Shown here piece by piece: positions 34,039 to 42,461 of a stretch of DNA of 64,000 bases (the first letter of the stretch is position 1; the number at the start of each line of letters is the position of its first letter). This DNA is from Paenibacillaceae bacterium (lineage in GTDB: Bacteria > Bacillota > Clostridia > Lachnospirales > Lachnospiraceae), in assembly GCA_015057715.1 (NCBI GenBank), contig SVDS01000007.1:1-64000 (forward strand). Direction: 5' to 3'. A model generated the notes under the pieces. The model was not told the DNA's origin and did not search any database. It was given only the letters and a program-made list of their open reading frames with translations. The position numbers were made by a program, and so were the translations under genes.

Positions 34039-34539
34039 ATGAAGAAATCAATGAAATCAATAACATCTCTTTTAACAACCGCTATGCTGATCACAGGAAC
34101 AGTAGCCATTCCAGCTCAGGCTGCAACAACAGCAGTAAACCCTACAAAAGCAGCAGCAACAACACAGGCAAGTAAGGCAGGTACAGCCGCCAAGACAACG
34201 GAAGCAGCCAAGACAACAGAAGCAGCAAAAACAACAGAAGCAGCAAAAACAACAGAGGCAGCAAAAGCTGATTCCGCAAAGGCAGCAGCTGTAAAAACAG
34301 ATAAGAAAGCCGTTACAAAAAAAGCAGCTAAAGTAAAGAAACATAAAAAAGCAGCTGCAAAGAAGACCAGCAAGGCTAAAACACATAAAAAAGCAACTGC
34401 AAAAAAGACAAAAGCAGTAAAAAATCAGAAGAAAGCAGCAAAGGTTAATAAAATAGCAGCAAAGAAAGCAACTACAAAAACTGCAGCAACTACAAAAACT
34501 GCAGCTACTACAAAAACTGCAGCTACTGCAAAAAAGTAA
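34039..34539 (+). CDS. Secreted Ala/Lys/Thr-rich repeat protein
   Basis: The protein has 166 residues, from the ATG at 34039 with AAAGGA nine bases upstream; an earlier in-frame ATG at 34021 has no site. It has a signal peptide (about residues 1-28, ending IPAQAA). The rest has almost no hydrophobic core: four KTTEAA repeats, a Lys-rich middle with KKHKKAA-type blocks, and three TKTAATT repeats. It is very basic, resembling histone H1 tails. It may bind wall polymers such as teichoic acid, or act as a protein sensed by the divergent two-component system. No family is recognised. Confidence 0.75.
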   Translation: MKKSMKSITSLLTTAMLITGTVAIPAQAATTAVNPTKAAATTQASKAGTAAKTTEAAKTTEAAKTTEAAKTTEAAKADSAKAAAVKTDKKAVTKKAAKVKKHKKAAAKKTSKAKTHKKATAKKTKAVKNQKKAAKVNKIAAKKATTKTAATTKTAATTKTAATAKK

Positions 34540-34573
34540 TACATAAGAATATATAATTATTTTTTCGTCATCG

Positions 34574-34645
34574 ACTGCACTATTTATAAAATTGAGACCG
34601 AATTTCTCTGGTTCCCAAATATATTAAATAGTGCAGTATTTTTAA
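34574..34645 (+). terminator. Long-loop hairpin after the Ala/Lys-repeat gene
   Basis: ACTGCACTATTTA and TAAATAGTGCAGT are perfect 13-base arms separated by 38 bases, and ATTTTT follows. It is probably a terminator, but the loop is unusually long for one. Confidence 0.55.
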
Positions 34646-34727
34646 AAATTTCTCTAATCTTCAATCAAAAATCCCCCTTGTGTATAGTGCACAAATAATA
34701 ACCGCTATTTTAATTAGATTTTACACG

Positions 34728-34828
34728 TTGACATAACGCTGTTTTTTCCCTATACTTAATCCATTATAAGGATTGTTACTCTTTGAGGCATTACCTGTTT
34801 TATTTGGTATGCTTTCAGGGAGTTTTTT
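34728..34828 (+). promoter_or_regulatory. LicT/BglG-type antitermination leader (promoter, RAT site, terminator)
   Basis: TTGACA (34728) and TATACT (34751) are spaced by exactly 17 bases. The transcript then begins with a ribonucleic antiterminator of about 27 bases (34770-34796), starting GGATTGTTACT and ending GGCATTACCT. Its 3' half is also the left arm of a terminator (GAGGCATTACC with GGTATGCTTT) followed by seven T. Binding of the BglG-type protein encoded next would block the terminator. Confidence 0.85.
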
Positions 34829-34862
34829 TGTTTATTTACGTACTTTCAAGTGAGGAAATATT

Positions 34863-35699
34863 ATGAAGGTTATAAAAAAGATTAACAATAATGTTGCATT
34901 ATGTGTGGATAATAATAAAAAAGAGTTAATTGCTTTTGGCAAAGGAATTGGTTTTCCCAATATGCCTTATGAGATCAAGGATCTTAGTTCCATTTCAATG
35001 ACCTTTTATCGAATGGACCAGAGCTTTTATAAATTACTGGAGGAAATACCAGAGGAAGTTTTTGAGGTTTCGGCTATTATTGTTAAAAAAGCTCAAATGA
35101 CACTGGATTGTAGTTTAAATCCCAATCTTTTGCCAGGACTTGCGGATCATATTCATTTTGCATTAAAGCGTATAGAAAAATACAAGGAAATGAAAATGCT
35201 TTTTTCCTATGATATCGAGCAATTGTATCCGGCAGAAACTAACTTGGCAAGATATGCAGTTGGGCTGATTGAAAGGAATCTGTGCGTAAAGTTACCCGAC
35301 AGCGAAATAACCAATATCGCAATGCACTTTGTAAACGCAGAAGAAGAAAACATGGGTGAAACCAACGGGGAGTTCCAAACGGATCAGCTGATTGATGAGG
35401 TCACTGAAATGATTGAACAGACATTTGAAACAGAGATAGACAGGGAAGGGTTTAATTATAACAGGTTTGTAATGCATTTCAGATATTTTTTGAAGCGAAT
35501 TATAGAAAAAAAACAATTTATAGATGATAATGGAGCTTTATTTGAAACTCTGAAAGCTGAAAAGCCGGAGACCTACGATTGTGCCGTACAAATCAGCGAC
35601 AGGGTGGCTGACCAGCTGCATGCAGAGATAACCCAGGACGAGATACTTTATCTGATGATACACATTAATCGGATCATAAAAAATAATACAATTAATTAA
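34863..35699 (+). CDS. BglG/LicT-family transcription antiterminator
   Basis: The protein has 278 residues. The N-terminal RNA-binding domain covers about residues 1-55 (KKINNNVALCVDNNKKELIAFGKGIGF). Two PRD domains follow (about 70-170 and 180-278), with conserved His in ADHIHFALKR, AMHFVNAE, VMHFRYF and MIHINR; these are phosphorylated by PTS proteins. The leader upstream is its likely target, so it controls its own operon with the EIIA gene 9 bases downstream. Confidence 0.92.
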   Translation: MKVIKKINNNVALCVDNNKKELIAFGKGIGFPNMPYEIKDLSSISMTFYRMDQSFYKLLEEIPEEVFEVSAIIVKKAQMTLDCSLNPNLLPGLADHIHFALKRIEKYKEMKMLFSYDIEQLYPAETNLARYAVGLIERNLCVKLPDSEITNIAMHFVNAEEENMGETNGEFQTDQLIDEVTEMIEQTFETEIDREGFNYNRFVMHFRYFLKRIIEKKQFIDDNGALFETLKAEKPETYDCAVQISDRVADQLHAEITQDEILYLMIHINRIIKNNTIN

Positions 35700-35708
35700 G
35701 GAGATAAT

Positions 35709-36197
35709 ATGGGATTATTTGAAAAATTAGGACAGAAATTCAGCAGCAGAAAAAACGTTTATATGCCGATTACCGGTAAAGTAATATCATTAAGCGAAAT
35801 TAAGGACGGTGTGTTTTCGGAAGGCATACTTGGAAAAGGAGTTGGTATTATACCTGAGGAAGGAATTGTATACGCCCCATTTGACGGAGAGGTTATTTTG
35901 ATTGCAGACACAAAGCATGCCATTGGTTTAAAAAGTACACAGGGTGTTGAACTCATCATACATGTGGGAATGGACACAGTGGAGATGAAAGGGAAAGGCT
36001 TTAGCCAACAGGTAAAAGTAGGAGATTCAATAAAATGCGGACAGCAGATTATGAAATTTTCTTTAGAGGAGATAAGGAAAAGCGGTTATGCGACTACAAC
36101 TGCAGTGATAGTAACCAATTCAGATAAATTTAAAACAATTGAAGTCCTTTTAGAAGGCGATCAGGAAAAACAGAAAGAGCTGCTTCGTCTTTCTTAA
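35709..36197 (+). CDS. Stand-alone glucose-family PTS EIIA
   Basis: The protein has 162 residues. It is a complete EIIA-Glc domain: MPITGKVISLSEI, GKGVGIIPEEG, the first His in DTKHAIGL, and the phosphorylated His in LIIHVGMDTV. The domain resembles the C-terminal EIIA of the beta-glucoside permease at 48930-50759. No EIIBC is encoded beside it, so it must serve a permease elsewhere or act as a regulator. Confidence 0.9.
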   Translation: MGLFEKLGQKFSSRKNVYMPITGKVISLSEIKDGVFSEGILGKGVGIIPEEGIVYAPFDGEVILIADTKHAIGLKSTQGVELIIHVGMDTVEMKGKGFSQQVKVGDSIKCGQQIMKFSLEEIRKSGYATTTAVIVTNSDKFKTIEVLLEGDQEKQKELLRLS

Positions 36198-36202
36198 ATG
36201 AT

Positions 36203-36245
36203 CAGCCCGGTTCCCCATGAATGGAGCCGGGCTGTTTCCTTTTTG
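36203..36245 (+). terminator. Terminator after the EIIA gene
   Basis: CAGCCCGGTTCC and GGAGCCGGGCTG form the stem, and TTTCCTTTTTG follows. Confidence 0.85.
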
Positions 36246-36354
36246 TTTATATATAAGCTCATTTAATTAAATTACCGTAATGAATACGGAAAATAACCTG
36301 GTTGAGTTTCATTATCCCGATGCTATAATGAAATTACCGAAAGGAGGTATCATC

Positions 36355-38274
36355 TTGATTGACAGAAGGCAGCAGCTTTTGTTCTCAAAACTTACCTGTA
36401 ATCAATATATCACGGCAGCAGCACTTGCAAAACAGTTGGGACTCAGTGAGAAAACAGTCAGGACAAGAGTGAAGGAATTAGATCACGAGCTTTTGCCTTG
36501 GGGAGCCCATGTCTTATCCAAACAGGGATATGGATATTGTATTTCAATAACCAATCCAGCTCTATATCAGGAATTAATTAATTCTCTGTCATTGGACAAA
36601 AGCACTTTGCCTGAATCTTCCCAGGAACGGATTTTGTATCTTCTTTCGTGCCTGCTTAACAGCAGGGACTATGTAAAACTGGATGATTTGAGTGCCTTTT
36701 TATTTGTATCAAGAAATGTGCTGACAGGAGACTTAAAAAAAGCAGAGGACATGCTTTTGAAATACGGTGTCAGGCTGGTACGCAAACCTCATTATGGCAT
36801 AAGAGCAGAGGGGGCTGAATTTGACAAGAGGCTGTGTATTTCCAATTATCTGATGAAACCGGATTTTATTTTACAGGGGCACCGCCGCAGAAGCACGGAC
36901 GAGATGAAGACCATTGCAGACACACTTCTTACCTGCATCAGAGATTATAACATCAAATTGTCCGAGGTTTTGTTTCAAAATCTGATTATTCATATATACA
37001 TCGCAGCAAAGCGGATGAAGGCTGGACTATATATGACTGCAGAGGAGGCGGATTTTTTTCAGCTAAGCCTTGGCGAGAAAGAGATGGTTATTGCTAAAGA
37101 TCTGGGGAAAGAGCTGGAGACCCGTCTGGGAATTGCTTTTTCAGAGTCTGAAATAAAATATCTGGCAATTCATCTGGCTGGAAAAAGAAGTATTGGAGAA
37201 GACGAAGGTGAAAGGCTGAAACCTGAAATTCCCAGGCGGCTTATGGATCTGATAACAGAAATGCTTCAATCTGTGTATGACAGTTTTAAAATAGATTTCA
37301 GACGAAACCAGGAGTTAATTCTATCGCTGTCTCAGCACATGGTACCTTTGGACATCAGAATCCGGTATGATATGGGAATTGACAATCCTCTGCTGGAAGA
37401 AACAAAAAAGAATTATTTTCTGGCTTATGCCATTTCCAGTCAGGCATGCATTGTTCTTAACGAACATTACCACAAGAGCCTGTCAGAGGATGAAGTGGGG
37501 TTTATAGCCCTTCTTTTCGCACTTGCACTTGAGCAGGAAAAGGGAAATAACGGAAAGAAAAATATTCTGATTGTATGTGCATCAGGTAAGGGCAGTGCCC
37601 AGCTGTTAACCTATCGCTATAAAGAGGAGTTCGGCAATTATTTAAATCAGGTTTATACCTGCAACACGCATGAACTGGATCATTTTGATTTAAGCAAAGT
37701 GGATTATATTTTTACCACAGTTCCTCTGGAAATTTCGGTTCCGGTTCCGGTTATTTCAGTGAAAGATTTTCTTGGGGACAGAGAAATTCTGGCGGTCAGA
37801 AAAATCCTGTTTATGGGGAATAAAAGCTTTCTCTATGAATTCTACGACAGGCGTCTGTTTTTTACAGATGTCCAGGGGGAAAGCAAAGAAGAAATAATTG
37901 GAGAGCTATGCAGACGGATTTGTACTGTAAGACAATTGCCTCAAGGATTTTATGAAGCTGTTTTAAAACGGGAAAAGCTGGCTCAGACAGATTTTGGAAA
38001 TCTAACGGCGCTTCCGCACCCATATATGACAATGACAGAAGAGAGTTTTGTTTGTGTGGGAATTTTACGAAAACCCATTCTTTGGAACACAAATCAGGTG
38101 CAGGCAGTTTTTCTTGTGTCTATTGGTGAAGAGGAACAGGAGCAGCTTCAGGCTTTTTACCAGCTTACCATGAATCTTCTGCTGAATCAGAGGAGTGTGT
38201 TAAGGCTTATTAAGGAATCGACTTTTGATACGCTGATGGGGCTATTAATGGATGACAAAAATATCAGACAGTGA
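36355..38274 (+). CDS. PRD-domain transcriptional regulator with EIIB-like and EIIA-like domains
   Basis: The protein has 639 residues from a TTG at 36355, which has AAAGGAGG seven bases upstream. An in-frame ATG at 36280 would add 25 residues but has no ribosome site. Residue numbers here count from the TTG. Domain order: an HTH domain (about 1-60, AAALAKQLGLSEKTVRTR) and a second helix region (about 85-135). Two PRDs follow (about 165-280 and 295-400), then a GatB-like EIIB domain (NILIVCASGKGSAQLL near 407) and an EIIA of the mannitol/fructose type with its His in ALPHPYM near 560. It is an activator of the MtlR/LicR kind and sits 18 bases before the Lac-family PTS genes, which it should control. 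Confidence 0.88.
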   Translation: MIDRRQQLLFSKLTCNQYITAAALAKQLGLSEKTVRTRVKELDHELLPWGAHVLSKQGYGYCISITNPALYQELINSLSLDKSTLPESSQERILYLLSCLLNSRDYVKLDDLSAFLFVSRNVLTGDLKKAEDMLLKYGVRLVRKPHYGIRAEGAEFDKRLCISNYLMKPDFILQGHRRRSTDEMKTIADTLLTCIRDYNIKLSEVLFQNLIIHIYIAAKRMKAGLYMTAEEADFFQLSLGEKEMVIAKDLGKELETRLGIAFSESEIKYLAIHLAGKRSIGEDEGERLKPEIPRRLMDLITEMLQSVYDSFKIDFRRNQELILSLSQHMVPLDIRIRYDMGIDNPLLEETKKNYFLAYAISSQACIVLNEHYHKSLSEDEVGFIALLFALALEQEKGNNGKKNILIVCASGKGSAQLLTYRYKEEFGNYLNQVYTCNTHELDHFDLSKVDYIFTTVPLEISVPVPVISVKDFLGDREILAVRKILFMGNKSFLYEFYDRRLFFTDVQGESKEEIIGELCRRICTVRQLPQGFYEAVLKREKLAQTDFGNLTALPHPYMTMTEESFVCVGILRKPILWNTNQVQAVFLVSIGEEEQEQLQAFYQLTMNLLLNQRSVLRLIKESTFDTLMGLLMDDKNIRQ

Positions 38275-38292
38275 TAACGGGGGAGAATAAAA

Positions 38293-38622
38293 ATGGATAT
38301 AAAAATTGAAACAATTATGATGGAGCTGGTTGTAAACGGTGGAAATGCCAGGAGCTGTGCAATGCAGGCAATTGCTGCGGCGAGAGAGGGGAAGCCTGAT
38401 CTGGCCTGGCAGCTTATGAAGGAAGCGGATGAGTCCATTGAGAAGGCCCATGAGTTTCAGACCGGAATATTACAGGCAGAAGCTTCCGGAGAACATCTTG
38501 ATATGAGCCTTATCATGGTTCATGCTCAGGATCATTTAATGAATGCCATGACGGTGAGGGATCTTGCAAAGGAGTTTATAAAGCTTTATCAAACAGAACG
38601 GTCTGCAGCCGTTATAGAGTAA
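38293..38622 (+). CDS. PTS lactose/cellobiose-family EIIA
   Basis: The protein has 109 residues and is all-helical. It has the family's GNARSCAMQAIAAAREGKPDLAWQ region and the phospho-His in MVHAQDHLMNAM near 76-80. It transfers phosphate from HPr to the EIIB encoded next. It forms one operon with EIIB, EIIC and a sulfatase. Confidence 0.93.
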   Translation: MDIKIETIMMELVVNGGNARSCAMQAIAAAREGKPDLAWQLMKEADESIEKAHEFQTGILQAEASGEHLDMSLIMVHAQDHLMNAMTVRDLAKEFIKLYQTERSAAVIE

Positions 38623-38650
38623 CTGTCAATAAGTGGAAAGGAGAGATCAT

Positions 38651-38956
38651 ATGATACACATTACGTTGATTTGTGCGGCTGGAATGTCCACCTCCATGCT
38701 GACGCAGAGAATGCAAAAAGCGGCCGAAAGTAAGAATCTGGAAGTTGAGATTATAGCAATGCCTGAATCAAAATTCCGGAAATATAAGGGAGAGACGGAA
38801 GTTCTTCTGCTGGGACCTCAGGTGCGTTATCTTTTTGAGGAAATCAAGGCCGAATTCCAGCCAAAGGGGATGAAAGTAGCAGTTATTGATATGAGAGATT
38901 ATGGAATGATGAATGGGGAAAAAGTGTTGGAGGATGCATGTAAACTATTGGGGTAG
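38651..38956 (+). CDS. PTS lactose/cellobiose-family EIIB
   Basis: The protein has 101 residues from the ATG at 38651, which has AAAGGAGA upstream; a GTG six codons earlier lacks one. The phospho-Cys lies in LICAAGMSTSML at the N-terminus, and LLLGPQVRYLFEEIK is the usual family motif. Confidence 0.92.
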   Translation: MIHITLICAAGMSTSMLTQRMQKAAESKNLEVEIIAMPESKFRKYKGETEVLLLGPQVRYLFEEIKAEFQPKGMKVAVIDMRDYGMMNGEKVLEDACKLLG

Positions 38957-39001
38957 AACCTGTACAGCAGATATAGGGTATGTTAAAAAGGAGAGGGATA
39001 T

Positions 39002-40315
39002 ATGAATAACTTAACGGGATTAATTGAAAAATATTTTGTTCCAATGGCTGGAAAGCTTTCAAAGAACAAATTTTTAAAAGCAATTTCCAATGGATTTTCA
39101 GTACTTTTGCCAATTACAATGATAGGTGCAATCTTTACACTTCTTTCCAATCTTCAGATTGCGCCCTACCAGAGCCTTGTCAAAGCCGTTCACTTAAAAG
39201 AAATATTTGGATTTGCACCTAAGGTGACAACGGATATGCTGGCAGTATACGCAGTTTTTCTCATTGGAAAAGCGTTGGCGGAGCAATATGATTTTGATGA
39301 TAATGTCTCCACGATAGTGGGAGCGCTGAGTTTGTTTTCTTTCCTGGTTTTAATTCCTCTGGGCGTTTCGGGAAAAGCGGAGAAAAGTCAGGAAATCGTC
39401 TCCATTGCCGGAGCAATGCCTACCACCTATCTGGGAGCTGCCGGTTTATTTACAGCTATGATTGTGGGATTGCTTGTACCATTTATCTATCAGATATTTA
39501 TTAAAAACAATATAGTCTTAAAGATGCCGGAGCAGGTTCCGCCTACAATTGCAAAATCCTTCAGCGCTTTAATTCCTGCCTTCAGCATTGCATTTTTCTT
39601 TGGACTGATTCGGTTTTTATTTTCCTTAACGCCTTTTGGAGATGCAAATAGTTTCGTATATACAATGCTGAAGGCACCGCTGGCCAATCTTGGAGCCAGC
39701 CCAGCAACCTTTATTCTGTTCATACTGGTCTGCTCCCTCATGTGGTTTTTCGGTCTCCACGGCGGAATGATTGTAATGCCTTTTATCAATGTTTTATATA
39801 CGGCAGCAGGGCTTGAGAATCTGGAAGCATATGCAAACGGTGTGGCAGGCCCCAATCTGATTACCAATGCATCGTGGATAATTTTTGCCTCCATTGGTGG
39901 TGCAGGCGGAACTCTTGGACTCTGTATTCTTATGGCTTTTATTGCAAAAAGCTCAAGGTATAAAACCCTTGGAAAACTGGCACTTCCGGCAGGAGTCTGC
40001 GGAATCAATGAGCCCATTACATTTGGTCTTCCCATGGTGTTAAATACCATCATGGTCATTCCGCTGATCATTACTCCCATTATCACGTTTCTTATTTCCT
40101 ATTTTATGATTAAGATTGGAATCATTCCTCCTCTTAATGGGACAACCATTCCTCTTGGCACTCCGGTGGTGTTTGCCGGACTTGTCGCAGGAGGATGGAA
40201 AATAGCAGTTTTACAGATTGTATTAATCGCAATTCAGACTTTGATCTATCTTCCGTTTTTTAAAGTTCTTGATAAACAGGCTGTATTGGAAGAAAATCTG
40301 CCGAAAGATCTTTAA
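39002..40315 (+). CDS. PTS lactose/cellobiose-family EIIC permease
   Basis: The protein has 437 residues and about ten membrane helices. Family landmarks include NGFSVLLPITMIGAIF, FGLHGGMIVMP and GVCGINEPITFGLP, the last being the sugar-binding loop. It imports and phosphorylates a disaccharide-size sugar with the two preceding proteins. The sulfatase gene 23 bases downstream suggests a sulfated sugar. Confidence 0.93.
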   Translation: MNNLTGLIEKYFVPMAGKLSKNKFLKAISNGFSVLLPITMIGAIFTLLSNLQIAPYQSLVKAVHLKEIFGFAPKVTTDMLAVYAVFLIGKALAEQYDFDDNVSTIVGALSLFSFLVLIPLGVSGKAEKSQEIVSIAGAMPTTYLGAAGLFTAMIVGLLVPFIYQIFIKNNIVLKMPEQVPPTIAKSFSALIPAFSIAFFFGLIRFLFSLTPFGDANSFVYTMLKAPLANLGASPATFILFILVCSLMWFFGLHGGMIVMPFINVLYTAAGLENLEAYANGVAGPNLITNASWIIFASIGGAGGTLGLCILMAFIAKSSRYKTLGKLALPAGVCGINEPITFGLPMVLNTIMVIPLIITPIITFLISYFMIKIGIIPPLNGTTIPLGTPVVFAGLVAGGWKIAVLQIVLIAIQTLIYLPFFKVLDKQAVLEENLPKDL

Positions 40316-40338
40316 ACAATCAGGAAAGGAGAGACAAC

Positions 40339-41817
40339 GTGGAAAAGAAACCCAATATAGTATTGTTTGTAGCAGATCAGATGCGCAGTGATTCCCTGGG
40401 GCACCTGGGGAATCCGGCATCCATTACTCCCAACCTTGACAAGCTCACAAAGGAGGGTGTGTCATTTCAGAATGCGTATTGCCAGAATCCTGTATGTGTA
40501 CCTTCCAGATGCAGTTTCCTTACCGGTTTATATCCACACACAAACGGACACCGCACCATGCATTTTCTTCAGAATCCGGATGAACCAAATATATTAAAGG
40601 TTATGAAGCAGACGGGCTATGAGGTGATCTGGGTAGGAAGAAACGACGTAATACCAGGAAACCGTACCAAGGAAGAATATTGCAGTGAGTATTATAATGG
40701 TGTGGACATGAAGGATACAAAAGGGGAGATTAATGTCTTTGGTGTCAAGAAAAAAGGTGGGGATCCAGTAGTCACACCGGAAGAAGACGATAATTATTAT
40801 TCTTTCTATACAGGAAAGCTGGATAAAGAAGAAGCGAAAGAGAGTTTTGACTGGAACTGTATAAAAAGTGCATTGGATTATCTGGAAAGAAGAAGCAAAG
40901 AGGCAGATTCCCCGCCATTCTTTCTGTATGTGACACTGACCTTTCCCCATCCGCCTTACGGGTGTGAGGAACCATGGTATTCCAGTATTGACAGGAAGAA
41001 GCTGCCGCCAAGAAGACCTGGTGTGGGAACTTTGAAAGATAAACCGTCCATGCTATATGGGATTAATTCCAGACAGAACTTAAACGGATGGTCTGAGGAT
41101 CGTTTTGATGAGCTGAGAGCTACTTACCTGGCTATGGTCTCACGATTTGATTATCAGTATGGTTTAATTTCGGATAAACTGAAGGAAACAGGGGTATATG
41201 ATGATACCAATATCATCGTATTCAGTGATCACGGCGATTACACCGGGGATTACACAATAACAGAAAAAGTACAGAACTGTTTTGAGAACCCCATCAGCAA
41301 TGTCCCTCTTTTAATAAAGCCCTCCTGCGAACATAAATGCAGCCCACGTATAACCCAGGCTCTTGCAGAGCTGGTGGATATTCCGGAAACAGTTGCAGAT
41401 ATGGCTGGAATCAGTCTGCCGTATAAGCAGTTTGGAAAATCACTTCTGGGTGCGGTAAGCGGCATGGAGTTTCATAAGGATGCCGTATTCTGCGAAGGAG
41501 GCAGGCTTCATGGGGAGGAGCACTGCATGGAAAAGGGACACGGTCCATTATCACCATACTGGCCCAGACTTGATACACAGTGCAGTGAGGGGCCAGAGCA
41601 TACAAAGGCAGTTATGATAAGGATGGGGAATTTAAAATATGTCAGGCGTTTGTATGAGACAGATGAATTGTACGATCTTGAAAAAGATCCCATGGAGTTA
41701 AATAATGTAATTAATGAAAGAGATTATCAGGGTGAGATTTTAAAATTGAAAGAACGTATGCTTACCTTTTTTCTGGAAACAGGGGATTATGTTCCCAACC
41801 GAAAAGATATTCGATAA
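40339..41817 (+). CDS. Cytoplasmic sulfatase linked to the PTS operon
   Basis: The protein has 492 residues, with a GTG start behind AAAGGAGAG. Metal ligands are in VLFVADQMR near the N-terminus and FSDHGDY near 296. The active-site motif NPVCVPSRCSFLTG near 52-65 contains Cys-Val-Pro-Ser-Arg, in which the Cys must be converted to formylglycine. No signal peptide is present, so it acts on sugars already imported. The Cys-type site needs an anaerobic sulfatase-maturating radical SAM enzyme, which is not in this window. It is the last gene of the PTS operon. Confidence 0.92.
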   Translation: MEKKPNIVLFVADQMRSDSLGHLGNPASITPNLDKLTKEGVSFQNAYCQNPVCVPSRCSFLTGLYPHTNGHRTMHFLQNPDEPNILKVMKQTGYEVIWVGRNDVIPGNRTKEEYCSEYYNGVDMKDTKGEINVFGVKKKGGDPVVTPEEDDNYYSFYTGKLDKEEAKESFDWNCIKSALDYLERRSKEADSPPFFLYVTLTFPHPPYGCEEPWYSSIDRKKLPPRRPGVGTLKDKPSMLYGINSRQNLNGWSEDRFDELRATYLAMVSRFDYQYGLISDKLKETGVYDDTNIIVFSDHGDYTGDYTITEKVQNCFENPISNVPLLIKPSCEHKCSPRITQALAELVDIPETVADMAGISLPYKQFGKSLLGAVSGMEFHKDAVFCEGGRLHGEEHCMEKGHGPLSPYWPRLDTQCSEGPEHTKAVMIRMGNLKYVRRLYETDELYDLEKDPMELNNVINERDYQGEILKLKERMLTFFLETGDYVPNRKDIR

Positions 41818-41822
41818 TGCAT

Positions 41823-41848
41823 GAGGGGAATGGTTATCCATTCCCCTC
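41823..41848 (+). terminator. Hairpin after the sulfatase gene
   Basis: GAGGGGAATGG and CCATTCCCCTC are perfect 11-base arms with a four-base loop, followed by CCTTTATG. The stem is strong but the T run is weak. Confidence 0.75.
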
Positions 41849-41889
41849 CCTTTATGTAGATAGAATTTGAATAAATTCCATTCTCCGTC

Positions 41890-41919
41890 TTGACGTGTGA
41901 TAGAACAATTACGTATAAT
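41890..41919 (+). promoter_or_regulatory. Promoter of the ArsR-family gene
   Basis: TTGACG and TATAAT are spaced by 18 bases, about 35 bases before the chosen ATG. Confidence 0.7.
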
Positions 41920-41953
41920 TAATAAATTGAAGTTTAGAAGGGATACTGTGTGC

Positions 41954-42316
41954 ATGGGAGATTCAATTAATAAGTGTGACTGTCAGGCGATTAATGAGGA
42001 ATTGGCAGAAAAAGTGAAATCAGAAATGGAAGACGACGGCTGTTTTTCTCTTCTCTCTGCATTTTTTAAAATAATCAGCGATGATACCAGAATAAAGATT
42101 ATGTATGCGTTATCAAAGAGTGAATTATGTGTAAATGATCTGGCTGTAATTCTAGATATGACGAAATCTGCAATATCTCATCAATTGAGGCTTCTTAAGG
42201 GGTCAGGCCAGGTGAAATCCAGAAAAGAGGGTAAATTTGTCTATTATTCTTTAGATGATGAACACGTATTTGAAATTATAGAGAATGCTTTAATCCATGT
42301 AAAGCATCAAAAATAG
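41954..42316 (+). CDS. ArsR/SmtB-family metal-sensing repressor, zinc-type site
   Basis: The protein has 120 residues from the ATG at 41954 (AGAAGGGA upstream). The winged helix includes SELCVNDLAVILDMTKSAISHQLRLLK. The last helix has Asp, His, His and His at SmtB-like spacing (DDEHVFEIIENALIHVKH), which is the alpha-5 zinc site of SmtB/ZiaR/CzrA. The N-terminal CDC pair and the Cys in SELC could add a CadC-like site, but the second Cys of the CadC ELCVC motif is replaced. No metal exporter is adjacent, so the target is elsewhere. Confidence 0.85.
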   Translation: MGDSINKCDCQAINEELAEKVKSEMEDDGCFSLLSAFFKIISDDTRIKIMYALSKSELCVNDLAVILDMTKSAISHQLRLLKGSGQVKSRKEGKFVYYSLDDEHVFEIIENALIHVKHQK

Positions 42317-42322
42317 GATACT

Positions 42323-42363
42323 ATACAGCGCCTGTGCTTTTGCATCAGGCGCTGTATTAAAAT
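42323..42363 (+). terminator. Terminator after the ArsR-family gene
   Basis: ATACAGCGCCTG and CAGGCGCTGTAT form a perfect stem, followed by a short T/A-rich run. Confidence 0.8.
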
Positions 42364-42375
42364 CTTATGCTATGA

Positions 42376-42406
42376 TCATAATTTTCTCATAATAATTTGA
42401 TATGAT
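42376..42406 (+). promoter_or_regulatory. Possible autoregulated promoter of the two-component operon
   Basis: TCATAATTTT (42376) and TCATAATAAT (42387) are 11 bases apart, and TATGAT (42401) could serve as -10 with no good -35. That layout fits activation by an OmpR-type regulator bound over the -35. Confidence 0.4.
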
Positions 42407-42461
42407 TGGTTTTAAAACGATTCGTTTGATACGATTGCAGGTAAAAAGGGAGGAATCAGTT

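Larger units (their letters stand above)
34540..34862. other. Intergenic region holding a long-loop hairpin and an antitermination leader
   Basis: This gap of 323 bases contains the hairpin at 34574-34645 and the promoter, RNA antiterminator site and terminator of the next operon (34728-34828). Nothing else is seen. Confidence 0.7.

Noticed and set aside
34190..34270. Short tandem repeats resembling a CRISPR array
   Set aside because: The 18-base units encode KTTEAA in frame, have no spacers and no cas genes nearby.
34072..34386. Minus-strand Cys/Phe-rich open frames
   Set aside because: They are shadows of the Lys/Ala/Thr repeat codons of the plus-strand secreted protein; the composition is an artefact and no ribosome site precedes them.
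36280..36354. Upstream ATG as start of the PRD regulator
   Set aside because: There is no ribosome site before it, whereas the in-frame TTG at 36355 has a strong AAAGGAGG at good spacing.
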